Shown here one piece after another: positions 1-7,149 of a DNA stretch of 64,000 bases (its first letter is position 1; each line of letters starts with the position of its first letter). The position numbers and the translations under genes were made by a program. Source of the stretch: Anaerolineaceae bacterium (GTDB taxonomy: Bacteria; Chloroflexota; Anaerolineae; Anaerolineales; Anaerolineaceae). A model generated the notes under the pieces. That model searched no databases and was not told the DNA's origin. It saw nothing but the letters and a program-made list of their open reading frames with translations. The stretch is from NCBI GenBank assembly GCA_016841365.1, contig JAENZI010000003.1, forward strand, positions 81,423 through 145,422. Direction: 5' to 3'.

Positions 1-595
1 AAACAACCGACAAAGTATAGGAACTGCTTTCCCTGGATGATGTGATATTGTCATCCAGGGAATATTCGCGCGCCAGTGACAGCCTTAAGGGGGATTAATT
101 ATTGTGCGTAAAATTAGACCAACTGAAAAAAATAATTCGATTATCACTTTTTCTGTTCCGTCTCAGCTCACATATTTAGATCGCTTTTCCAGAATAACAA
201 TTACCTTAGTAAAAATCATCACTTTTGAAAATAATTAAATTGCAAAAATTGTTAAAACAATTTTAATAACCATGATAGAATGTTTTCTCAGGCCATGAAT
301 TTTAAAACGATGATAAACCAACAATAATTTTTACAACTGGTTGGCCTTACCACGAATCCGGAGCCACATATGCTGAAAATGATCATTAAATCCTTAAAAT
401 TCAACAATTCCCTTAAATTCACCTTAAATTTAAATCTTTTTTAATATATAATTGTCTATATTGTGATTAGATTGTTCTGGTATCGATTATGTATAGGGAA
501 ATGAATTAAATAATCTATCCCTTGCTCATTAGTATAGTTATTAATAATTTGATTAATCAACCAGTCAAGAGAATTTTCAACAAAGGAGAGAGATA
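1..595. other. AT-rich intergenic region upstream of the signalling cluster
   Basis: No convincing gene is visible on either strand. The stretch is markedly AT-rich. It holds a hairpin at 29-62, a perfect 9-bp inverted repeat with a 2-nt spacer (AAAATTGTT/AACAATTTT, 245-264) and a TATAAT hexamer at 447-452 that lacks a good -35 at 17 bp. A GGAGAG ribosome binding site sits just before the ATG at 596. The region probably carries the promoter and upstream control of the VWA-led cluster, but no factor can be named. Confidence 0.5.
29..62. repeat. 12-bp hairpin without T-tract
   Basis: TTCCCTGGATGA at 29-40 pairs perfectly with TCATCCAGGGAA at 51-62 around a 10-nt loop. Neither side is followed by a clear T-run. 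It may be a terminator remnant of a gene lying before the window, a processing signal, or an operator-like palindrome. Confidence 0.5.
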
Positions 596-2590
596 ATGAG
601 GAAATCACCGCTAACGAAATTATCATTATTACTGACAATTATATTGGGATTACTCCTCTGCAGCCCGCAGGTCGGGTTTGCTCAGGAAGACCAGATTTCG
701 GTGGTCATCGACCGGGTCATCACCAGCGCCTTCCCGACCGTAGACGTCTATTATTCCATCTACGACCGTTCCGGATCGCCGCTCACGAATCTCAGCAGCA
801 GTAACTTCACACTGCTGGAGGACCAGACTGCGGTTTCTGACTTCACCTATGCCAATCCCTTCGACACCCAAACACCCCTGGCGGTCGCATTGCTGATCGA
901 CACCAGCGACAGCATGGCGACTGGCGACCCCACACCACTGGATGTCGTTTCTCAGACTGCAATCAGCTTCATTGAGAACTTGCAAGATCATGATTCTGTC
1001 GGTGTGATCGGGTTTAACGAGCAGGTCACACGAGCGCAGGGGTTAACTGCAGAGAAAAACCTGGCCATTGATGCGATCAACAACCTGGTGCCAGGTGCGA
1101 ATGCCTCACTTTATGATGCCGTCTTTGAAGGCGTCGAAATGCTCAAAGGCTCCGAAAAGAAAAAGGCCATCATTCTAATCACCGATGGTGTCGAATCCCA
1201 AACCAGCGCACAAACACTCGAAAATGTGCTCCAGTCTGCCCAAACCTGGAACATCCCAATCTATGCCGTAGGGTTCGGCCCCAACCTGATAAGTGAAGGT
1301 GTGGTCAGCAAAGAAAGCAAATTGAGCGAGATGGCCCAGGCGACAGCGGGGTTTGATATGATCCTCGAAGACGAAACGGGCATTCAAAGCGCATTTGACA
1401 CCTTTAACCAGTTGCTGCGGAAGATCTATCATCTTAGCTACACCTCCACCCTGCCAGCCGATAGCACGCAGCACCAATTGACGGTTCAATTAAACTATAA
1501 CAACGCCACCTACAACGCTACTGGGGTCTTCGTCCCAAACCCGGTCAACCTGACGTTGACAGAACCGGTTGAGGGACAGGTTTTATGCCTGCAAACACCC
1601 ATCACGATAGATGCCTCCAGCAGTCTATCGAGCATTGCCAAAGTCCAAATCCTGTTGGACGGGGCTGAAATCACGACCCTCACCCAGCCCAATGCTGGTG
1701 AAACCCTCTACCTTCACAATTGGGATCTTAAAGACGTTCCAGCGGGTGACCATGTGCTCAAGGTTGTTGCCGTGGATGCACAGGGCAACACAAAAGAACA
1801 ATCGGTGAACTTCACCGTCCGTGACCCGATTCAAATCCAATTTGTCTCACCAGCAGAAGGCGATCAGCTTATAAATGTTGCCCAGGTCAAGATCGAAATC
1901 GATTCCTTCCTCGAACTCGAATCAGCGGTTGTCTCAATCAACGATACGCCTCAGCAAACCTTTACCGAAGAATCCATCACGATGGACTGGCCAATTCAGA
2001 TGCTTGATGATGGATTATACAAGATCTCGGTCAACGCCACTGATGTTCAGGGCAACCAGGCTGTTGAAGATATCAGCTTCAGGATTGGCGTGCCCATCCC
2101 CGAAGATGAAGAAGATGGGGCATCAAACTTACTCATGATCTTGTTTGCTGGCGGCGCAGCCATCATTGCGCTGATCCTGATCATTGTGCCCAGCATCACA
2201 AAGAAAAATAGCGGGAAGAAACAAAAACCTGCAGCTGAACCGCAAGAGGTCATGCAACCGCAACAACCAGAGATCGCCCCGCAAGTGAGTCCTTTTGGCA
2301 CTTCCCTGGCGCTTAAAGAAATCTCGGGAATGAACCCGAATAAGGTGTGGCCAGTGGACAAAGAGGAGATCAGTTTCGGCCGCAAACAGCAGGATAATGA
2401 CATCCAGCTGCAGGGGCTTAGCGCTTCACGGCGGATGGCGGTATTGCGCAGAGTGCCCGAAGGTTTATTGCTGCACCCGCTGCACCCCGAAAACCCTGTG
2501 ATCGTCAACGGTCAGCCCATGAACCACCAGGTGCTGCTCACCTCGGGTGACAAGGTCCAAATGGGCGAAAGCATCTTTGAAGTCATCTAA
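596..2590 (+). CDS. Membrane-anchored VWA-domain protein with C-terminal FHA-like domain
   Basis: The 664-residue protein opens with a signal peptide or anchor (basic MRK start, then about 20 hydrophobic residues to QVGFAQ). A von Willebrand A domain follows at about 93-275, with the metal-binding MIDAS motif DTSDSM. Two Ig-like modules lie near 315-405 and 410-500, each opening with a TEPVEG or VSPAEG type strand. A transmembrane helix is at about 511-533. The cytoplasmic tail (about 568-664) looks like an FHA domain: FGRK and VNGQ are present, but the usual SxxH histidine is replaced (SASRRM), so phosphothreonine binding is uncertain. The VWA part should face outside and the FHA-like part inside. 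It starts at ATG 596 behind GGAGAG and ends 24 bp before the PP2C gene. The domain calls are firm; the ligand is unknown. Confidence 0.85.
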   Translation: MRKSPLTKLSLLLTIILGLLLCSPQVGFAQEDQISVVIDRVITSAFPTVDVYYSIYDRSGSPLTNLSSSNFTLLEDQTAVSDFTYANPFDTQTPLAVALLIDTSDSMATGDPTPLDVVSQTAISFIENLQDHDSVGVIGFNEQVTRAQGLTAEKNLAIDAINNLVPGANASLYDAVFEGVEMLKGSEKKKAIILITDGVESQTSAQTLENVLQSAQTWNIPIYAVGFGPNLISEGVVSKESKLSEMAQATAGFDMILEDETGIQSAFDTFNQLLRKIYHLSYTSTLPADSTQHQLTVQLNYNNATYNATGVFVPNPVNLTLTEPVEGQVLCLQTPITIDASSSLSSIAKVQILLDGAEITTLTQPNAGETLYLHNWDLKDVPAGDHVLKVVAVDAQGNTKEQSVNFTVRDPIQIQFVSPAEGDQLINVAQVKIEIDSFLELESAVVSINDTPQQTFTEESITMDWPIQMLDDGLYKISVNATDVQGNQAVEDISFRIGVPIPEDEEDGASNLLMILFAGGAAIIALILIIVPSITKKNSGKKQKPAAEPQEVMQPQQPEIAPQVSPFGTSLALKEISGMNPNKVWPVDKEEISFGRKQQDNDIQLQGLSASRRMAVLRRVPEGLLLHPLHPENPVIVNGQPMNHQVLLTSGDKVQMGESIFEVI

Positions 2591-2614
2591 GTCACAAGCT
2601 AACTGGGAGAAGGT

Positions 2615-4171
2615 ATGGTTAATGTACGATCAGCGGCGCTGACACATCCTGGCAGAAAGCGCCCAAACAACGAAGATTTCATCACATTTTTTGAACCCAG
2701 CGATGAGGAGGTGCTGCGGCACAGCGGGCGCATCTACATTCTTGCAGACGGTGTGGGCGGTGCCTCTAAGGGCGAACGAGCCAGCCAGTATGCCGCGCAA
2801 AAGATCCTGCACGATTACTACCAATACACCGACATGCCCGTCCCGGATCGTCTGCGCACCATCCTGCGCCAGGCTGGCAACGATATCTACGAATACGCTG
2901 AAAGTCAGTCTCAGTATATGCAGATGGCGACGACTGTGGTCGTAGCAGTGGTGCGAGGTGAAACTGTTCAGGTAGCACATGTCGGTGACAGCCGGGCATA
3001 TCTTGCCCATAACGGGCAGGTTACGCAGCTTACCTCCGACCACAACACCGTCGGTGAACTGTTGCGCAGCGGCACCCTGACAGAAGAAGAGGCATTCCAT
3101 TTCGATGGGCGTAACCCCCTATCCCGCAGTTTGGGCGGCCAGCGTGACGTCCGCGTAGATGTCACCGAGCCAATCCCATTCCAACCCGGGGATAAACTCC
3201 TCCTCTCTTCAGACGGATTAACCCGCTACACCACCCGGCAGAACATCAGCGACCTGCTCAACCAGGGCGACCCGGACGATGTCATTTACCGCATGGTGGA
3301 TTATGCCAACCAGAGCGGCGGCGCAGATAATGTCTCTGTGGTGATCGTCGAAGCGCTAAGTAAGGCTGAAGCAGGAGCGGTGGTCGCTAAAGGTCAAAAG
3401 CCAACACCTGTTGACTGGGAATCGATCCCGACCCTACCGCAAAATTTTGTCTATGCTAAACAAACAAACCGGAAATCCGTGCTGCCAAAGGTCTTTGTTG
3501 GGCTTGGTGCAGCGATCCTGCTTGCATTGGTCGTCTTCTTCGGCGGGCGAGCGCTGGGTCTATTTCCAAAAGCAAGCGAAACCGAGACCCCCGTGGCGAT
3601 CATTGAACCAACAGTCACTGAACCCGTGATCGTCGCCGGCAATCCTGAAGTCACACAACCACAACCAACCATCGAACGCTTGCCAACACCGACAGAAACG
3701 GTTGCCGTCTCACCGACACCCGAAACAATCGATGCACCAGAGGAAGGGATTAATGATGGCATTCCCGAACCAGGGAGCCCTGAGATCACATCTACCTTCT
3801 CCAATACGGAATTGCCAGAACAAATCGGTTGGTGCTCTTACATGGTTGATTCTGATATGTTTACCAATTTAGATAGTTGTTACGCTTCTATCACAAGAGA
3901 AAATTGCAGAGAAAATATACCAAACTTTGGGTCAAAAGAATCGGAAACACTCGATATCCTGTGTTTACTTGATTGTAAGTTTCCTGATTTGTCTGAAAGT
4001 TTTCAAACGCTGAAGGATTACGAAGATTATGCAAAGAAAATAGAATCTGAATTATACATCTATGATCCAGGGACATGGCAGCAAATAGAGAGCGGCTGGG
4101 TTTTACGATTACCAAATTTAACAAAAGACAGCTGCGATAAGGCTAGTGGTGAATTTGAACCCGAGCAATAA
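2615..4171 (+). CDS. Transmembrane PP2C-family Ser/Thr protein phosphatase
   Basis: Residues 1-250 form a PP2C (PPM) phosphatase domain. Metal-binding motifs are visible: NNED at 18-21, ADGVGG at 44-49, HVGDSRAY near 122-129, SSDGL near 198 and GGADNVS near 236. One transmembrane helix lies at about 291-313, followed by a Pro/Thr-rich linker. The C-terminal domain of about 120 residues is presumably outside the cell and contains at least six cysteines; I do not recognise it. The enzyme should remove phosphate from Ser/Thr in the cytoplasm and so counter the two kinases downstream, as PstP does in actinobacterial kinase clusters. The DNA of the last 350 bp looks more AT-rich than the phosphatase part. 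The start at 2615 has GGGAGAAGG ahead of it. Confidence 0.9.
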   Translation: MVNVRSAALTHPGRKRPNNEDFITFFEPSDEEVLRHSGRIYILADGVGGASKGERASQYAAQKILHDYYQYTDMPVPDRLRTILRQAGNDIYEYAESQSQYMQMATTVVVAVVRGETVQVAHVGDSRAYLAHNGQVTQLTSDHNTVGELLRSGTLTEEEAFHFDGRNPLSRSLGGQRDVRVDVTEPIPFQPGDKLLLSSDGLTRYTTRQNISDLLNQGDPDDVIYRMVDYANQSGGADNVSVVIVEALSKAEAGAVVAKGQKPTPVDWESIPTLPQNFVYAKQTNRKSVLPKVFVGLGAAILLALVVFFGGRALGLFPKASETETPVAIIEPTVTEPVIVAGNPEVTQPQPTIERLPTPTETVAVSPTPETIDAPEEGINDGIPEPGSPEITSTFSNTELPEQIGWCSYMVDSDMFTNLDSCYASITRENCRENIPNFGSKESETLDILCLLDCKFPDLSESFQTLKDYEDYAKKIESELYIYDPGTWQQIESGWVLRLPNLTKDSCDKASGEFEPEQ

Positions 4172-4231
4172 AATCGTATGAATTTTAAGGCTACTTAATT
4201 GATAAATTTAGCCGGAATGCAGGAGGTGCTT

Positions 4232-4327
4232 TTGAGCCAAATCCGAGAGAGTAAAAGATATTGTCATTTTCGTTTTGGATATATTTTAATCAACTTAAAC
4301 AGGAAAAAAGGAGAGTATTATGGATGA
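4232..4327 (+). CDS. Candidate 31-codon upstream ORF (leader peptide) before the FHA gene
   Basis: A near-consensus Shine-Dalgarno, AGGAGGTG at 4221-4228, sits 5 nt before a TTG at 4232. Such a site serves no other gene here, since the FHA gene at 4320 has its own GGAGAG. The frame stays open for 31 basic, aromatic-rich codons and stops at a TGA (4325-4327) that overlaps the first codons of the FHA gene, so translation would be coupled. The peptide resembles nothing I know. Chance occurrence of a short frame is a fair alternative. Confidence 0.22.
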   Translation: MSQIRESKRYCHFRFGYILINLNRKKGEYYG

Positions 4328-5081
4328 ATTTGGCGGTCTTTTCGAAGGTTTGATCGATGGATTCCGAAATTTGATGTTTATCGGAAGATACTATCAAAAT
4401 CAATGGTTGTTATATTTCGCGATCGCACTGGCAGCAGTGGCGTATGTTTTCATTGATTCCTACCGCCGCCGGGGTCAAAACTTTGGCTTCTGGCGCGCAG
4501 CCGTTTTGATCAATCTTGCGCTTTTTATCCCAACCATCGTTGTCGCATTTGGATTTGTCACCATCCTGGACCTAACCATGCTGACAATCTTTGCCTATAT
4601 GGGCATCGCATCCGGCATCATTGCCCTTGGTTTAGGGATTGGGTATTTTATCAACTTCCGTGGTGCACCTAAAGCTAGCCCCGAATATGGCGCAAATGCC
4701 TATATTCCCCCTGCCCCGGTCATGCAGCAACCAGCTGCACCAGCTCCTCGCCCCCAACCGCAGGCGCCTTACAAGCCCCCAAAGGTGAAAGTCGCCGCCT
4801 GGGTAGTAATGAAAGCCAACGGCAAGAATTATCAACTCAATCAGGGCACAACCATCATCGGTCGTTCAAAACAATCCGATATCCCCATCCTCAACGATCC
4901 AACAGTATCGGGCCAGCACATCAAAATCGTGGAAGAAAACGGTCACTACACGCTTTATGACCTCGGCAGCACAAACGGCACCTGGGTCAATGGATACCGG
5001 GTTCGCCAACCAATGTTATTGGATATCAACGACGAAATTCGTTTGGGCGACAACACGTTCATGAAATTTATCGCTTCATAA
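4320..5081 (+). CDS. Membrane FHA-domain protein
   Basis: The N-terminal half holds about three hydrophobic helices (near 28-45, 58-80 and 88-113). A Pro/Ala/Gln-rich linker and a canonical FHA domain (about 160-253) follow. The phosphothreonine-binding signature is complete: IIGRS, SGQH, STNGTWVNG. The protein should therefore sit in the membrane with its FHA domain in the cytoplasm and dock to a threonine-phosphorylated partner, most plausibly one of the kinases or the TEI-motif protein encoded next. The ATG at 4320 has GGAGAG upstream. The spacing to the next gene is 18 bp, so the two are very likely cotranscribed. Confidence 0.88.
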   Translation: MDEFGGLFEGLIDGFRNLMFIGRYYQNQWLLYFAIALAAVAYVFIDSYRRRGQNFGFWRAAVLINLALFIPTIVVAFGFVTILDLTMLTIFAYMGIASGIIALGLGIGYFINFRGAPKASPEYGANAYIPPAPVMQQPAAPAPRPQPQAPYKPPKVKVAAWVVMKANGKNYQLNQGTTIIGRSKQSDIPILNDPTVSGQHIKIVEENGHYTLYDLGSTNGTWVNGYRVRQPMLLDINDEIRLGDNTFMKFIAS

Positions 5082-5099
5082 TTAGAAAGGATTATTAAC

Positions 5100-5666
5100 A
5101 TGGCAAAATTAATCTGCCCTATTCACGGATACTACGATGCAAGTGAGGGCTCCTGCCCATATTGCCGTGGTGAACAACCTCAAGCCCCGGCACCTCTTGG
5201 CGATGATGCAGCCACCCAAATAGGCCAGGGCAACTTTGAAGGTGATTATGGCAATGAAGCAACCGAAATCGGTGGCGGATATGCAGGCGGCGGCGGTATG
5301 GGATATACCGACCAAACAGAATTAGGCAGGGCTCACCGTAATGACGTCACAGAAATTGAATTCAAGGACGATGGGCCGATCGCGATGCTGGTCGTCAAAG
5401 CAGGACCGCGGCGAGGCCAGATCCACAGGATCAAAGACGGCATCGTGCTCGGTCGCTCCAATGGCGAGATCCTTTTGGATGAACCAAAAGCTTCCAGCAG
5501 CCACGCAAAGATCACCTTTGAAGAAGACAAGTGGTTTATCTGGGATTTCGGTACCCGCAACGGCACCTACGTCAATGGTGAGCGCATCCGGGCAGCCACA
5601 CCGCTTGAAGAAAACGACGAAATCAAAATTGGCGATTTACTGTTTGTGTTAAAGATCATCGACTGA
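5100..5666 (+). CDS. Cytoplasmic FHA protein with N-terminal zinc-ribbon-like motif and repeated T-E/Q-I/L motifs
   Basis: Of 188 residues, the first 25 carry a CPxH...CPxC motif (C6, H9, C19, C22) suggesting a small zinc knuckle. Residues 35-90 form a Gly-rich, low-complexity segment with four similar threonine sites: ATQIG (T39), ATEIG (T55), QTELG (T73) and VTEIE (T84). Residues about 95-188 form a canonical FHA domain (LGRSN, SSSH, TRNGTYVNG). The layout recalls GarA/OdhI, where a kinase phosphorylates an N-terminal threonine that the protein's own FHA then binds. By analogy, I infer that this is the soluble phospho-relay of the cluster. There is no signal peptide. Both neighbours are on the same strand. 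Confidence 0.85.
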   Translation: MAKLICPIHGYYDASEGSCPYCRGEQPQAPAPLGDDAATQIGQGNFEGDYGNEATEIGGGYAGGGGMGYTDQTELGRAHRNDVTEIEFKDDGPIAMLVVKAGPRRGQIHRIKDGIVLGRSNGEILLDEPKASSSHAKITFEEDKWFIWDFGTRNGTYVNGERIRAATPLEENDEIKIGDLLFVLKIID

Positions 5667-5673
5667 ACATGAT

Positions 5674-5714
5674 TTTTATGGACGCGTGGACAATAAGTCC
5701 ATGCGTCCATAAAA
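5674..5714. terminator. 18-bp hairpin between FHA and kinase genes
   Basis: The arm at 5674-5691 pairs with 5697-5714 around the loop AATAA, with one G-T wobble. The right arm ends in AAAA and a T-run follows only after 7 nt, so this is not a textbook intrinsic terminator. It could attenuate or process the transcript and set different expression for the FHA and kinase genes. Confidence 0.4.
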
Positions 5715-5748
5715 TGACAAATTTTTATTCAACACTCAATAGGTGATG

Positions 5749-7032
5749 ATGGCTGACCTAACAGGACAACGATTATCAAATCAATACATTCTTGAAGAGC
5801 GCATCGGCTCAGGTGGGATGGCCGATGTCTATAAGGCATGGGATAGTTCGCGGGCAATCAACATGGCCATTAAAGTTTTGCGCGCCGGATATTCCAATGA
5901 TCCGCGCATACGCAAGATGTTTGAAGATGAAGCCCGCATCCTCAAAGATTTTGGCCATCCAAACATCGCCCGTTTGTATGAGTTTAATCAGCATCAGGGG
6001 CATTATTACTTGGTACTGGAGTGGGTCGATGGTCAGAGCCTGGATAAGATCATCAAGGCACGCGGCAACCCTTTGTCGCTGGATGAGGTATCGAAAATCC
6101 TCTTCCCGATCACATCTGCGCTGCACTATTTACACAACAATAATTACCTGCATTGTGACATCAAACCGGGCAATATTCTGATTGCGAGAAATCAAAAGGT
6201 TTACCTGACCGATTTAGGTGTCTCACGCACTTCAAAATCGGATAGCACTGGCGGCACGCCGCCTTACATGGCGCCGGAGCAATTCAAAGCAGCGAAGGTC
6301 AGCCCTCAAACAGATATTTACGCCTTAGGCATCACGGTTTATGAGATGCTCAGCGGCGGCAACCTGCCCTTCAATGGCAAGAGCACACAGAGCGTAGGAT
6401 CAACGTTGAGTGAGAAAATCGCCTGGGAACATCTCAATTTGCCGTTGCCGCCAATCACGAAATACAATCGCCAAGTCCCAAAATCTGTCTGTGTTGTTAT
6501 GAACAAAGCTCTTTCAAAACAGCCTGAAGAACGCTTCAGGTCTGCCAATGACTTTTACAATGAATTTGAAAAAGCTAAGATCGGTGTTTCGTCTGCACCA
6601 TCACAAAACAGTGTCCAGAGTCTAACATCAGCAACGACCATGTTTTTCGGTAATCTCAAAAGTGCTTTAGAGTCACGCCCCGACCTGCCAGGTGGAAACG
6701 GCCAAATCCCGACCGACTTTGACCGTAAATATCGCGGGAAACCCCGATTAATCGGCCTGAGCGGTGAATGGAAGCAACAGATTATTTTGATTCAACATAA
6801 TTTTTTGTCACTGGGCAGAAACACTCAAATGCAGATCCGCTTTTCTGACCGTCGTGTTTCGCGCATGCACGCCACAATCTTAAAGAACCATCAGGGATGC
6901 TGGATCAAAGACGAAAACAGTTCAATGGGTACTTTTGTCAATAACCGAAAGGTAAATGGGACTGTGAAATTAAATCATGGTGATCAGATCAAAATAGGAA
7001 TCAATGAAGTTCTTGAATATAGAGAGAAATAG
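5749..7032 (+). CDS. Soluble Ser/Thr protein kinase with C-terminal FHA domain
   Basis: The kinase domain covers about 13-275, with glycine loop GSGGMADV at 20-27, AIK lysine 42 and APE motif MAPEQF. The catalytic loop reads HCDIKPGN (H135-C136-D137) instead of HRD, and the metal loop reads DLG (155-157) instead of DFG, so this is a non-RD kinase of the Hanks type. A linker leads to an FHA domain at about 332-427 (LGRN, SRMH, SSMGTFVNN). There is no transmembrane helix. Three adjacent starts exist (GTG 5743, ATG 5746, ATG 5749). I chose 5749 because AGGTGAT at 5741-5747 then serves as ribosome binding site. It likely phosphorylates its FHA neighbours, but the substrate is not shown by sequence. 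Confidence 0.92.
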   Translation: MADLTGQRLSNQYILEERIGSGGMADVYKAWDSSRAINMAIKVLRAGYSNDPRIRKMFEDEARILKDFGHPNIARLYEFNQHQGHYYLVLEWVDGQSLDKIIKARGNPLSLDEVSKILFPITSALHYLHNNNYLHCDIKPGNILIARNQKVYLTDLGVSRTSKSDSTGGTPPYMAPEQFKAAKVSPQTDIYALGITVYEMLSGGNLPFNGKSTQSVGSTLSEKIAWEHLNLPLPPITKYNRQVPKSVCVVMNKALSKQPEERFRSANDFYNEFEKAKIGVSSAPSQNSVQSLTSATTMFFGNLKSALESRPDLPGGNGQIPTDFDRKYRGKPRLIGLSGEWKQQIILIQHNFLSLGRNTQMQIRFSDRRVSRMHATILKNHQGCWIKDENSSMGTFVNNRKVNGTVKLNHGDQIKIGINEVLEYREK

Positions 7033-7149
7033 AGAATTATTATTCTGCACGACTAATCAGAAATTATTTTAATAATCAAAGAAGAATTCTTTATAAAACA
7101 ATCTTTAACTTATCAATATTTTATCGTTAGCATCGAAAAGGAAGGTTTA

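Noticed and set aside
456-638. Short minus-strand hydrophobic frame of 60 codons in the leader region
   Set aside because: It overlaps the start of the VWA gene, has no ribosome binding site, and hydrophobic Ile/Asn/Leu strings are expected in AT-rich DNA.
2047-3100. Two antisense frames of about 155 codons opposite the VWA and PP2C genes
   Set aside because: Both are covered by genes with clear domains, and their Cys/Ser/His-rich composition is not protein-like.
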